From Marinibacterium sp050389775 (lineage in GTDB: Bacteria > Pseudomonadota > Alphaproteobacteria > Rhodobacterales > Rhodobacteraceae): a stretch of 64,000 bases of DNA. Every line of letters begins with the position of its first letter. Positions within the stretch are counted from its first letter, which is position 1. A program made the translations under genes and the position numbers. A model generated the notes under the pieces. It was not told the DNA's origin and ran no database searches. It saw nothing but the letters and a program-made list of their open reading frames with translations. The stretch spans positions 2,976,001 to 3,040,000 of the forward strand of contig NZ_CP177144.1 in the NCBI RefSeq assembly GCF_050389775.1, given 5' to 3'. Positions 1 through 7,659 of the stretch are shown here, in pieces.

Positions 1-633
1 CGCGTCGATGAAAGCCTCATAGGTTTCACGATCCATCGGGCAATTCAGGTAAGCCGTGCGCTCTTCCTCGGTCTCGCCCTTGTCATAGCGCGATTGCATC
101 CAGGCTTTCGACATGTCGATGCTCTCGGCATAGACGATCGGCGCGATGGCATCGAAAAAGGCCAGCGCATCGGCCCCGGTCTCGGTCGCAATGGCCTGGC
201 CCAGGGTGGGCGAGGTCAGAGGGCCGGTGGCAAAAATCCAATGGCCCTGGTCGGGCAGTTCGGACACTTCTTCATAAGACACATCGACATTGTCGAGCGC
301 GGTCAGCCGGGCGGTAACCGTCTCGGCAAAGGGATCGCGATCGACCGCCAGCGCGCCACCGGCAGGCAGCCGATGGGTATCTGCGGTGGACATGATCAGC
401 CCGCCACCCTCGCGCATTTCCCAGTGCAACAGGCCGACGGCGTTCTGTTCGTCATCATCCGAGCGGAAGGAATTGGAACAGACCATCTCGCCCAGGTGCC
501 CGGTGCGATGGGCAAAGGTTTCAACCTTGGGCCGCATTTCGTGCAGGACCACGCGAATGCCCTGGTGCGCGGCCTGCCAGGCCGCCTCGGAACCGGCCAT
601 GCCGCCGCCGACGATATGAAGGATCTCTGTCAT
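1..633 (-). CDS. trmFO: TrmFO, folate-dependent tRNA (uracil-54-C5)-methyltransferase, 5' part only
   Basis: This frame stays open from the ATG at 633 to the window edge, giving 211 N-terminal residues of a protein normally about 440-450 long, so the C-terminal half lies outside the window. The N-terminus carries the dinucleotide-binding glycine motif VGGGMAGSEAA (residues 8-18) that binds FAD. It is followed by the TrmFO-typical stretches LHEMRP and GEMVCSNSFRSDD. The enzyme makes ribothymidine at tRNA position 54 using methylenetetrahydrofolate and FADH2 in the cytoplasm. A related GidA/MnmG protein is unlikely because the CSNSFR segment is specific to TrmFO. Confidence 0.93.
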   Translation of the reverse strand, partial: MTEILHIVGGGMAGSEAAWQAAHQGIRVVLHEMRPKVETFAHRTGHLGEMVCSNSFRSDDDEQNAVGLLHWEMREGGGLIMSTADTHRLPAGGALAVDRDPFAETVTARLTALDNVDVSYEEVSELPDQGHWIFATGPLTSPTLGQAIATETGADALAFFDAIAPIVYAESIDMSKAWMQSRYDKGETEEERTAYLNCPMDRETYEAFIDA

Positions 634-915
634 GGACGGCATGTAGAATGCGCCGCGCGCCTTTGCAACGTGCGCCGCGACGCCAGGCTAACATGCCAAT
701 CGCAAACAGGACGTTAACGTGGAAGAGGAGGGTCCGGGTCGCCGTGGCAGTGCTGTCGACCGGGAGAGAGTCCGGCTGGAGGGACATTGGGGCCACGGCG
801 ACCCCGAGACAGTACCGGGTGCCCCAGGCGCCCTTGGCCATCTTTTGCCATAAACTTGCCAGATTCGACAGCGCCGAAATGGAAACAATCCATTTCCGGC
901 TGGGTCATTGTGATG

Positions 916-1701
916 TCATTGCTGCCAGTCGGGCGGACGTTTCTCGATGAAGGCCGCGATGCCTTCGGCCGTGTCCTTCAACAGCATGTTCTCGGCCATC
1001 ACCTGTCCAGTATAGGCATAGGCCTCATCCAGGGGCATAAGCGCCTGTTTGTAAAAGGCTTCCTTGCCAATTGACACGGCTGCACCCAGCTTGGCCGCCA
1101 GGGTTTCAGCCAGGGCCCGGGTGGCATCGTCCAGCCCGTCGACCGGCGCCACGCGGTTGATCAGCCCCAGGCGCTCGGCCTCGGCAGCTTCGACAAACCC
1201 GCCGGTGGTCAGCATTTCGAAAGCTTTCTTGGGTGTAATGTTACGCGACAGGGCAACCATGGGAGTCGAACAGAACAGCCCGATGTTGACGCCATTGACC
1301 CCGAACCGCGTGCCCTCGGCCGCAACGGCCAGGTCGCATGTCGCAACCAGCTGGCAGCCAGCGGCCGTGGCGATGCCATGCACCTGGGCGATGACCGGCT
1401 GGGGCAGGGCGCGGATCGATTGCATCATCCGCGCGCACCGGTCGAACAGGTCCTGGAAATAGGCCCGCCCGCCATCCTCGGCCTGGCGTCCGGCCTGCAT
1501 CTGTTTCAGGTCATGCCCGGCGCAAAAGGCCTTGCCCGCGCCCGACAGGACCACAACGCGGATCGATCGGTCGGCCTTCAGGTCGTCCAGCGTGGCCTGC
1601 AAGGCGTCCAGCATCTCCTCGCTCAGCGCATTCAGCCGCTCGGGCGCGTTCATCCGCAGATATGCGATGGCCCCGGCGTCACGGCGTTCCAGAATTGTCA
1701 T
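916..1701 (-). CDS. Enoyl-CoA hydratase/isomerase (crotonase) family protein, ECHDC3-like
   Basis: The 261-residue protein has the crotonase fold. The two oxyanion-hole segments are visible as GKAFCAGHDL (about 54-63) and GIATAAGCQLVATCD (about 109-123). The start at 1701 is preferred over an upstream in-frame ATG because a GGGAGGGTGA ribosome site precedes it. Both acidic residues that act in classical enoyl-CoA hydratase appear replaced: the GGGxE position reads AGCQ, and the PE position reads NG in FGVNGVNIGLFCSTP. This pattern, including GLFCSTP, resembles the ECHDC3 subgroup, whose reaction is uncertain. Ordinary hydratase activity should therefore not be assumed. It is divergent from the thioesterase at 1758. 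Confidence 0.85.
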   Translation of the reverse strand: MTILERRDAGAIAYLRMNAPERLNALSEEMLDALQATLDDLKADRSIRVVVLSGAGKAFCAGHDLKQMQAGRQAEDGGRAYFQDLFDRCARMMQSIRALPQPVIAQVHGIATAAGCQLVATCDLAVAAEGTRFGVNGVNIGLFCSTPMVALSRNITPKKAFEMLTTGGFVEAAEAERLGLINRVAPVDGLDDATRALAETLAAKLGAAVSIGKEAFYKQALMPLDEAYAYTGQVMAENMLLKDTAEGIAAFIEKRPPDWQQ

Positions 1702-1757
1702 GCTCACCCTCCCGTGCGATGCCTGCACCCTAAGGCCAAGCGAGGGAGAGGAAAAGC

Positions 1758-2201
1758 ATGGGGCTTGCATTGGACCGCGAGGCGCTTGGCGCCTACCTGG
1801 ACGAGGTGTTTCCGCAGGTGCGCGGGCAGTTTTCGGTGGATGAGCTAGCGCCGATGGATATCACCATGCGCCTGCATGTCGGCGACGGCCACCTTAGGCC
1901 GGGCGGTACGGTGTCGGGCCCGTCGATGTTCGCCCTGGCCGATGTCACGGTCTACGCGCTGGTCCTGTCGATGGTCGGCCGGCGCGCGCTGGCCGTGACG
2001 ACCAATTGTTCGATTGACTTCATGCGCAAGCCGGCTTCGGGCTGCGATCTGCTGGCCCGGGGGCGGTTGCTGAAACTCGGCCGGGTGCTGGCCGTGGGTG
2101 ACGTGCTGATGATGTCCGAAGGCAGCACCACGCCCGTCGCCCGGGCCAGCCTGACGTATTCCATTCCGCCCGACGGCTCGGCCGCAGCGCGCGCCGGCTA
2201 G
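1758..2201 (+). CDS. PaaI/YbgC-like hotdog-fold thioesterase
   Basis: The 147-residue protein has the length and pattern of a single-domain hotdog acyl-CoA thioesterase of the PaaI type. A long central helix segment with an acidic residue (GPSMFALADVTVYALVLS, about 54-71) is followed by the strands NCSIDFMRKP and SLTYSIP. Such enzymes hydrolyse acyl-CoA thioesters in the cytoplasm. It starts 56 bases from the start of the divergent crotonase, so a shared control region and related acyl-CoA role are plausible. Its 3' end overlaps the convergent glycosyltransferase by four bases. The substrate cannot be inferred. Confidence 0.82.
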   Translation: MGLALDREALGAYLDEVFPQVRGQFSVDELAPMDITMRLHVGDGHLRPGGTVSGPSMFALADVTVYALVLSMVGRRALAVTTNCSIDFMRKPASGCDLLARGRLLKLGRVLAVGDVLMMSEGSTTPVARASLTYSIPPDGSAAARAG

Positions 2202-3115
2202 ATCAGCTCGCGGAATTCCGGCGGAAGGGTAAAGGCCTGCTCGGGCCGTTTGCCGTCCACAGTGCGGATGCCATAGGCTGCGGGTTTCTCGTTGCGGCGG
2301 ACCAGCTCGACCTTTCCGTCGATGATATCAGCGGGCCGGGCCTGTCCCAGGTGCGGATTGCGGCGCAGGCGGGCGACGAAATCGCTGTAGACGTCGTCGG
2401 CATCCTTCCAATGCTGCTGGTTCTTGGTGTCCGGGTGCTGTTCGCGCACGGCGTCCAGATCAGCGGTCAAGGCTTTGTAACGGCTATCATAATCGACGAT
2501 GTACTTCAGGTGGAACTGGACCAGGTTCGGGTCCAGCAGCATGTCGGCCTCCTGGTTGGGGCCATATCGCACGGTGCCGTGAAAGCCGTGGATATAAGAG
2601 GTGCGCTTGTAGGTCACCATCGGTTTGCACATGTGCGGTGCAAAGACCACATCGTGGTTGATGCGCAGCGGATGCGACAGCGGGGCTTCGGCATCGTCCT
2701 TCGGTGCTTCGGGGTCAAATACCTCGGCGGGCACGACGTTCAGCCCGATCGGCGCGCGGGCCATCGTCGGGTCCTGCGCGCGTAGGTAATCGGCAAAACT
2801 CATGTCGACGGCCGGGTCGAGGGCGATGAATTCGTCGACATCGGTGAAAACCACGGCGTGATAGGCCGACAGGAAGGCGTCGACCATGTTGGTCACCATC
2901 TTGGTGCGCAGCAGCGAGAATGTCTTGTCGAAGGCGCGCGGCAGGACGATGTGGTTCAGCCCCTGGCAGATTTCGCGGTGAACGGGATTGTCGCCGTGGC
3001 TGATGACGCAAAGATGCTCGTGGCCGACCAGCCGCCCGTAATGTTCGACCCAGAGTTTCAGCAGCCTCTCGGAGCCGTAAACCATTGTCATGGCCGCGAT
3101 CTTGTCGGTTTTCAT
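2198..3115 (-). CDS. Glycosyltransferase family 2/GT92-like protein
   Basis: The 305-residue protein begins with an alpha/beta segment followed by a DxD-type motif, FTDVDEFI (about 90-97), expected to hold the metal and nucleotide sugar in a GT-A glycosyltransferase. The overall pattern resembles the Glyco_tranf_2_4/DUF23 group. These enzymes usually decorate surface polysaccharides or lipids. No signal peptide or membrane segment is evident. It lies alone between a convergent thioesterase gene and a spacer downstream of speE, so context gives no acceptor. The family assignment is moderate and the sugar and product are unknown. Confidence 0.72.
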   Translation of the reverse strand: MKTDKIAAMTMVYGSERLLKLWVEHYGRLVGHEHLCVISHGDNPVHREICQGLNHIVLPRAFDKTFSLLRTKMVTNMVDAFLSAYHAVVFTDVDEFIALDPAVDMSFADYLRAQDPTMARAPIGLNVVPAEVFDPEAPKDDAEAPLSHPLRINHDVVFAPHMCKPMVTYKRTSYIHGFHGTVRYGPNQEADMLLDPNLVQFHLKYIVDYDSRYKALTADLDAVREQHPDTKNQQHWKDADDVYSDFVARLRRNPHLGQARPADIIDGKVELVRRNEKPAAYGIRTVDGKRPEQAFTLPPEFRELI

Positions 3116-3457
3116 GCCGTTCCCTCGTTCCAGGCGTCGAATCCTGTTCGGGTATATGCGAGGGTGGAAAGCGGGGCAACGTGGCCCGATCCGGCCGGCC
3201 GGGCATTGCGTAAAGCGCGGTTGGCGCGTCGGATTACACGTGCGCCGCGACGCATTCGGCAGGGCACGTGGTCCATGGTCGATGTTTGCCGGTGACCCCG
3301 GTGATGCGATTTTGAACGATGCACAGTCTGGCCCGGGTGAGCGACGTCATGGTTGGCTTGGGTGAACGGTGCGCTTTTGGGCCCAGGCCTTTGGCGGCAG
3401 GCGCCTGGACAACCGGGCGATGACAACCGGGCGATGGCTCGCCCGGTCGATCTCGGG
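3116..3457. other. 342-base intergenic stretch without a supported gene
   Basis: No reading frame here looks like a protein-coding gene. At its right end, 3408-3435 holds a perfect tandem duplication of a 14-base unit (GACAACCGGGCGAT). The second copy merges into a hairpin downstream of speE. The left part is the upstream region of the glycosyltransferase gene; no convincing promoter was seen. Confidence 0.6.
3426..3447 (-). terminator. Candidate terminator hairpin of speE
   Basis: ACCGGGCGA and TCGCCCGGT form a perfect 9-base stem with a 4-base loop, starting 11 bases past the speE stop codon. There is no T-run after it, so it may protect the 3' end or stall polymerase rather than be a strong intrinsic terminator. 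Confidence 0.5.
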
Positions 3458-4303
3458 TCAGGGCAGCAGCCTGCGGACGTAGCCGGGCAGGGCAAAGGCC
3501 GCCTTGTGGACCTCGGGCGTATAATAATCGGTCTGCAGCCCCGCCTGGATAAAGCGGGTCTCCAGAACGGCCAGGTCGACGGCGCGGGCGTCGCCGTCGG
3601 TGGCCCAGCCAAAGGCCATCGGTCCGCCCGCATAGGTCGGAACGGTGGCCAGATAGCAGCCCCAATCGGCAAAGAGCGCCTTGAAGGCGCGCAGCGTGTT
3701 GGTCAGCTCTTCTCCTTGCTGGAAGGGCACGCCGTTTTGGGTGACAAGGATGCCGCCGGGAGCCAAGGCCTGTTGCGCGTGACCATAGAAGGTATCCGTG
3801 AACAAAACCTCACCGGGACCGATGGGATCGGTGCTGTCGACGATGATCACGTCGAACGTGCCGCCGGGCGCCTTCATGAAATCCGCACCATCGGCAATGA
3901 CCAGGTTCAGGCGGGGATCGTCAAAGGCGCCCTGGCTGAGCATGGGCAGATAAGTCTTTGAAAACTCAACCACACCGGCGTCGATTTCCACCATGGTCAC
4001 ATGTTCGACGGACGCGTGCCGCAAAACCTCGCGGGCCATGCCGCCATCACCACCGCCGATGATCAGCACGCGCTTGGCGGCGCCATGCGCCAGGATCGGC
4101 ACATGGGTCAGCATCTCGTGGTAGATGAAATTATCGCCTTCGGTCGTCTGCACGACGTCATCCAGCGTCAGGACACGGCCGAAGCGATTGTTCTGAAACA
4201 CTTTCAGTCGCTGATGCTCGGTCTCGCTGTCATACAGCAACTCGTCGATCGAAAGCGCCTGGGCATATTCGGGATAGAGCGTTTCCTTCATCCACTCGGT
4301 CAT
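3458..4303 (-). CDS. speE: Spermidine synthase (polyamine aminopropyltransferase)
   Basis: The 281-residue protein matches SpeE in length and motifs. The cofactor-binding segment IIGGGDGGMAREVLRH lies near residues 81-96, and the active-site segment VDSTDPIGPGEVLFT near 155-169. It moves the aminopropyl group of decarboxylated S-adenosylmethionine to putrescine, giving spermidine and methylthioadenosine in the cytoplasm. The ATG at 4303 overlaps the speD stop by four bases, so translation is probably coupled with speD, which supplies the decarboxylated cofactor. A longer in-frame extension exists upstream but would lie inside speD and has no family support. Confidence 0.95.
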   Translation of the reverse strand: MTEWMKETLYPEYAQALSIDELLYDSETEHQRLKVFQNNRFGRVLTLDDVVQTTEGDNFIYHEMLTHVPILAHGAAKRVLIIGGGDGGMAREVLRHASVEHVTMVEIDAGVVEFSKTYLPMLSQGAFDDPRLNLVIADGADFMKAPGGTFDVIIVDSTDPIGPGEVLFTDTFYGHAQQALAPGGILVTQNGVPFQQGEELTNTLRAFKALFADWGCYLATVPTYAGGPMAFGWATDGDARAVDLAVLETRFIQAGLQTDYYTPEVHKAAFALPGYVRRLLP

Positions 4304-4881
4304 GCCGCGACCTCCGGTGCCTCGACGAGGCCTTCGCCGCGCCGCAGCTCCTTGACCCGCACATCCGCGGTGCCGAAGGCCGCTTTCAGCACATCGACGG
4401 CCTTCCAGGGCTGGGCATCGCCGCACATGAAGACGTCGAAGGCGCCATAGCCAATTTCGGGCCAGGTGTGGACCGAGATATGGCTTTCGGCCAGCACGGC
4501 CACGCCGCTCACGCCCTGGGGGCTGAACTTGTGCGTATGAATGTGCAGCAGCGTCGCGCCACATGTATCGACACAATCGCGGAAGGCCTGCTGGATGCGA
4601 TCTTCGTCGTCCAGCCCGTGGCCATCGACCACTTCGATGATCAGATGAGTTCCGGCAAAGACCGCGCCGTCACGCCGGATGAAGTGATCCTCGCGGTCAC
4701 TGTCCAGCGGGCTGAGCGGTGTTTGCAGGCCGGCATCATTCGCCGGCACGGCAATGTCGCCGTCAAAGACGACATTCGAATCAATGGTTTGCATGCAAGC
4801 GGTCACACCGCGTGCGGTATCTTCCTCATGGGCGCCTGTCTCCAGACCGATCCCCAGTTGGAAGAGGTTGGCGTCCTTCAT
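4300..4881 (-). CDS. speD: S-adenosylmethionine decarboxylase proenzyme
   Basis: The protein is a bacterial-type SAM decarboxylase. Its processing site is AESHISVHTWPE (about 131-142), where the chain should self-cleave between Glu132 and Ser133 and turn the serine into the pyruvoyl group. The ATG at 4881 follows a good AAGGGGAG ribosome site; another in-frame ATG lies at 4911. With 193 residues it is longer than the compact SpeD form of about 115-140 residues, mainly through about 60 residues before the core. It makes decarboxylated SAM for SpeE, encoded immediately downstream with a four-base overlap. Confidence 0.92.
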   Translation of the reverse strand: MKDANLFQLGIGLETGAHEEDTARGVTACMQTIDSNVVFDGDIAVPANDAGLQTPLSPLDSDREDHFIRRDGAVFAGTHLIIEVVDGHGLDDEDRIQQAFRDCVDTCGATLLHIHTHKFSPQGVSGVAVLAESHISVHTWPEIGYGAFDVFMCGDAQPWKAVDVLKAAFGTADVRVKELRRGEGLVEAPEVAA

Positions 4882-5211
4882 GGCGCTCCCCTTCGTTCCA
4901 GCAGATAACAATCCGGCGGTCCCTTAGCGCCCCCCCTTGCGGGGTTGGGATCGGTTCCGCAACGAGGGCGGACCTAGGGCCTGTCTCCGACTCGATCAAG
5001 GATTTTTTCGCTGCACCGGCAAAAAAGCGCGTTGGCGTTGGCGGGCGGATGTCAGGCGTGTTGGGTGGGCTTGCTACAATGTTGGATAGGGGGGCATTGT
5101 ATCGTTTGTTCGGGTGGCCCGTGGTACAATTGTGCAGGGATCATGGTGTAAACGCGGAGTTGGCCCATCGCGTCGATCCGCGGGTTCAGGGCGCAAGAGG
5201 TCGCATGAAAC
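4882..5211. other. 330-base spacer between speD and the DUF1127 gene
   Basis: No coding frame is convincing here. The right part contains two TACAAT hexamers (5075-5080 and 5125-5130) that resemble -10 boxes on the plus strand, but neither has a good -35 partner and no plus-strand gene follows. The left part must hold the speDE promoter on the minus strand, which I could not pinpoint. An A/T-rich imperfect inverted repeat surrounds about 5000-5030. Confidence 0.5.
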
Positions 5212-5236
5212 AAAAAAGGCCGGGCAATGCCCGGCC
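5212..5236 (-). terminator. Intrinsic terminator of the DUF1127 gene
   Basis: Read on the minus strand, GGCCGGGCA/TGCCCGGCC forms a GC-rich stem with a tiny loop, immediately followed by six T residues. It lies 42 bases past the DUF1127 stop codon, a textbook rho-independent terminator. Confidence 0.85.
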
Positions 5237-5278
5237 AGGAAGAGGTCCTGTAAAATCAGTGGCCTCGGGGAGATGTGT

Positions 5279-5506
5279 TCAGGCCATCCAGAAGGGCCGG
5301 CGGGCTTCCTTCTGGGCCTCGCTCCGGGTCACGCCAATATCGGCGAGCATGTGATCCTCGAGCCGCGCCAGGTCGTTTCGGGTGCGTTTTCGGGTATCCC
5401 AGAGCGTAATGACCGCAGCCACCTTCACAGCGAACAGAGCGGTCAGCGGCAGGCGAGGGGCTGCGGCGAGCGGCGACAAGGTCCGTGTGGTCAGGGTGCG
5501 TGTCAT
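5279..5506 (-). CDS. DUF1127 (YjiS-like) small protein
   Basis: The 75-residue protein ends in a clear DUF1127 domain: an arginine-rich helical segment with LARLEDHMLADIGVTRSEAQKE (about 48-69, shown in part). The N-terminal half is hydrophobic and could form one membrane helix (about 18-38). The start at 5506 follows an AGGATGT ribosome site. DUF1127 proteins are small, often stress-induced and numerous in alphaproteobacteria; some affect RNA turnover and phosphate or nitrogen physiology. It is divergent from the MocR-type gene and has its own terminator, so it is probably monocistronic and may be controlled by that regulator. Confidence 0.88.
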   Translation of the reverse strand: MTRTLTTRTLSPLAAAPRLPLTALFAVKVAAVITLWDTRKRTRNDLARLEDHMLADIGVTRSEAQKEARRPFWMA

Positions 5507-5527
5507 TGGAACATCCTTTCGATTGTA

Positions 5528-5557
5528 TTGACACAAAGGGTCATTATTCGGTACATT
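5528..5557 (+). promoter_or_regulatory. Candidate sigma-70 promoter for the MocR-type gene
   Basis: A perfect TTGACA (5528-5533) is followed after 18 bases by TACATT (5552-5557), matching 6/6 and 4/6 of the consensus. The site points toward the regulator gene starting at 5603 and lies in the divergent spacer with the DUF1127 gene. Confidence 0.5.
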
Positions 5558-5582
5558 ATCTTGATACGCTCGCAGATGTACC
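5550..5582. promoter_or_regulatory. Candidate MocR autoregulatory operator
   Basis: GGTACAT (5550-5556) and ATGTACC (5576-5582) form a perfect 7-base inverted repeat separated by 19 bases. The left arm overlaps the predicted -10 box and the right arm lies just before the start codon, positions suited to repression by the adjacent GntR/MocR protein. Confidence 0.4.
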
Positions 5583-5602
5583 AAAGCCAGAGAAACATTG
5601 TG

Positions 5603-7027
5603 ATGGATACAATTTGGTCGGCTCCTCTGAAAAACGTCAAAGGGCCGAAATACGAACTGGTCGCGGAAAAGATCCGGAAACGCATCGCGTCGGGTGTCCT
5701 GGTGCCGGGCGCCAAGCTGCCGCCGGTGCGCGAGCTGGCCTATCGGCTGGGCATCACGCCGGGCACCGTGGCCCGGGCCTATGGGGTACTGACCGATGAG
5801 GGGCTGTTGCAGGGCGAGGTGGGCCGGGGCACATTCGTGGCACATCCGCCGCCCGAGCCTGACCCGGAATACATCGCCGCCGGGCCGCTGGAGGTTGACG
5901 TCATCGCCCATGGCACCGGCCTGTTCGACAATGATGACGTCAATCTCTTTTCGCCGCATCTGCCCAGTGTCGGCCAGGCCCGGCTGATCCGCGAATTGCT
6001 GGCCCGCGTGGCCGAAGACCCGCCTTCGGGCCTGATGCATTACCCCAGCCGTGCCAATTCGCGCCCGGCGCGCGAGGCCGTGGCCCGCTGGCTGGCCGAT
6101 GCGCCGATCGGAACAGTGGGGGCCGATGACATCGTGCTGACCAATGGCGGCCAGAACGGCATTTCGCTGGTGCTGCAGGCCACGTTGCGCGGGCGGCGGC
6201 CGGCGATCCTGGTCGAAGACCTGTCCTATCCGGGCTTCCGTCGGGCGGCCGAACTGCTGCGCGCCGATGTCATCCCCGTGGCCATGGATGGCGAAGGGCT
6301 GATCCCCGAAGCGGTGGAAGCCGCGGCCCGGGGCTGTGACGCGCAGGTGCTGTGTACCTCGCCGGAAATCCACAATCCGACATTGATCACCACGCCGCTG
6401 CATCGCCGCAAGGCGCTGGCCGAGGTGGCGCGCAAGCTGGACCTGCAGATCCTGGAAGACGATTGTTACCAGATGCGCCGGGCGGTCACGCCGTCCTATC
6501 GCGTACTGGCGCCGGAACGCGCGTGGTATGTCGCCTCGCTGTCCAAGAGCCTGACCCCCGCCTTGCGCGTGGGGTTCGGCGTGGCCCCCGAAGGCGCGGC
6601 CGCCGCTCTGCGCCGGGCGGCGGAACACGGGTTCTTTGGCCTGGCCACGCCGATGACCGACCTGACCGAGATGCTGCTGAGCGACCCGCGCGTGCAGGGC
6701 CTGGCCGATCACGTGGCCGGAGTTGTCGGCCGCTACGTGCAAAGCGCGGTCAACATCCTGGGCCGCTACGATCTGAAATGGCGGGAAGAAGCCGCGTTTC
6801 TCTGGCTGGAACTGCCGCAGGGCTGGCGGGCCGGAGCCTTTTGCCGGGCCGCCGAGGCGCGCGGCGTGCAACTGCGCTCGGCCGAGGATTTCGCCCCGCG
6901 CAACGCCAACACGCCCCATGCGGTGCGCTTTGCCGTCAATGCCGGCATCCCGCTGACCCGGTTCGAAGACGCGTTGCACCGCCTGCGCGACCTGCTGGAC
7001 AACCCGCCGGAGCGGATCGAGGTGTAG
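5603..7027 (+). CDS. MocR-family (GntR-aminotransferase fusion) transcription regulator
   Basis: The 474-residue protein has an N-terminal GntR-type winged helix (about 10-78: YELVAEKIRKRIASG, LPPVRELAYRLGITPGTVARAY). A fold-type-I aminotransferase-like domain follows. The PLP-binding lysine is Lys315 in SLSKSLTPALRVGF. MocR proteins use the PLP domain to sense a ligand and the HTH to bind DNA; known members control taurine, GABA or vitamin B6 genes. No such genes lie nearby, so the ligand is unknown. The ATG at 5603 was chosen, though one at 5576 is in frame. It is divergent from a DUF1127 gene. Confidence 0.87.
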   Translation: MDTIWSAPLKNVKGPKYELVAEKIRKRIASGVLVPGAKLPPVRELAYRLGITPGTVARAYGVLTDEGLLQGEVGRGTFVAHPPPEPDPEYIAAGPLEVDVIAHGTGLFDNDDVNLFSPHLPSVGQARLIRELLARVAEDPPSGLMHYPSRANSRPAREAVARWLADAPIGTVGADDIVLTNGGQNGISLVLQATLRGRRPAILVEDLSYPGFRRAAELLRADVIPVAMDGEGLIPEAVEAAARGCDAQVLCTSPEIHNPTLITTPLHRRKALAEVARKLDLQILEDDCYQMRRAVTPSYRVLAPERAWYVASLSKSLTPALRVGFGVAPEGAAAALRRAAEHGFFGLATPMTDLTEMLLSDPRVQGLADHVAGVVGRYVQSAVNILGRYDLKWREEAAFLWLELPQGWRAGAFCRAAEARGVQLRSAEDFAPRNANTPHAVRFAVNAGIPLTRFEDALHRLRDLLDNPPERIEV

Positions 7028-7097
7028 AAATGTGGGGTATATAGATACCTAAATTGCAAGCCATTGTTTTGGAGTGATTAAATCTGGTTTGTGCGTA

Positions 7098-7127
7098 TTG
7101 ACGGGCGACGCGCTTGTCTTGTACATC
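7098..7127 (+). promoter_or_regulatory. Candidate promoter of rplM-rpsI
   Basis: TTGACG (7098-7103) and TACATC (7122-7127) are 18 bases apart, in the gap between the MocR-type gene and rplM. It would give a leader of roughly 60 bases containing the hairpin at 7144. Confidence 0.5.
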
Positions 7128-7143
7128 GCCCCATCCAATATCG

Positions 7144-7169
7144 GACCGGCCCGCAAGGTGCCGGTCTTT
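7144..7169 (+). promoter_or_regulatory. Leader hairpin upstream of rplM
   Basis: GACCGGC (7144-7150) and GCCGGTC (7160-7166) form a perfect 7-base stem with a 9-base loop, followed by TTT. Its place in the short untranslated leader suggests a ribosomal-protein autoregulatory element or attenuator. That function is inferred from position only. Confidence 0.45.
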
Positions 7170-7195
7170 CCAATCAAAACCAGGGCTGACCTGTT

Positions 7196-7654
7196 ATGAA
7201 AACCTTTTCTGCAAAACACGCAGACATCGACAAGAAATGGATCCTGATCGACGCCGAGGGCGTGGTTCTGGGCCGTCTTGCCTCGATCGTCGCGATGCGC
7301 CTGCGCGGCAAGCACAAGGCGACCTTCACCCCGCACATGGACATGGGCGACAATGTCATCGTCATCAACGCCGACAAGGTGCAGATGACCGGCAAGAAGC
7401 GTGAAGAACACTTCTACTGGCACACCGGCCACCCCGGCGGGATCAAGAGCCGCACCAAGCAGCAGATCCTCGAAGGGGCCCACCCCGAGCGCGTGGTCTT
7501 CCAGGCCGTGAAACGCATGCTGCCGGGCAATCGCCTGTCCCGCCAGCAGATGACCAACCTGCGCATCTATGCCGGCGCCGAGCATCCCCACGAGGCGCAA
7601 AGCCCCGAAGTGCTCGACGTCAAGGCGATGAACAAGAAGAACACCCGGAGCTGA
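7196..7654 (+). CDS. rplM: 50S ribosomal protein L13
   Basis: The 152-residue protein is recognisable as L13 by WILIDAEGVVLGRLAS near the N-terminus, the LRGKHK segment and GAEHPHEAQ near the C-terminus. It is an early-assembling protein of the large subunit that binds 23S rRNA. It precedes rpsI by five bases, the conserved bacterial L13-S9 operon order. The leader upstream carries a hairpin that may mediate feedback control. Confidence 0.97.
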   Translation: MKTFSAKHADIDKKWILIDAEGVVLGRLASIVAMRLRGKHKATFTPHMDMGDNVIVINADKVQMTGKKREEHFYWHTGHPGGIKSRTKQQILEGAHPERVVFQAVKRMLPGNRLSRQQMTNLRIYAGAEHPHEAQSPEVLDVKAMNKKNTRS

Positions 7655-7659
7655 GACGG

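Noticed and set aside
818..834. GGGTGCC-CCA-GGCGCCC hairpin between trmFO and the crotonase gene
   Set aside because: Short stem with a wobble and no T-run; could be chance in GC-rich DNA.
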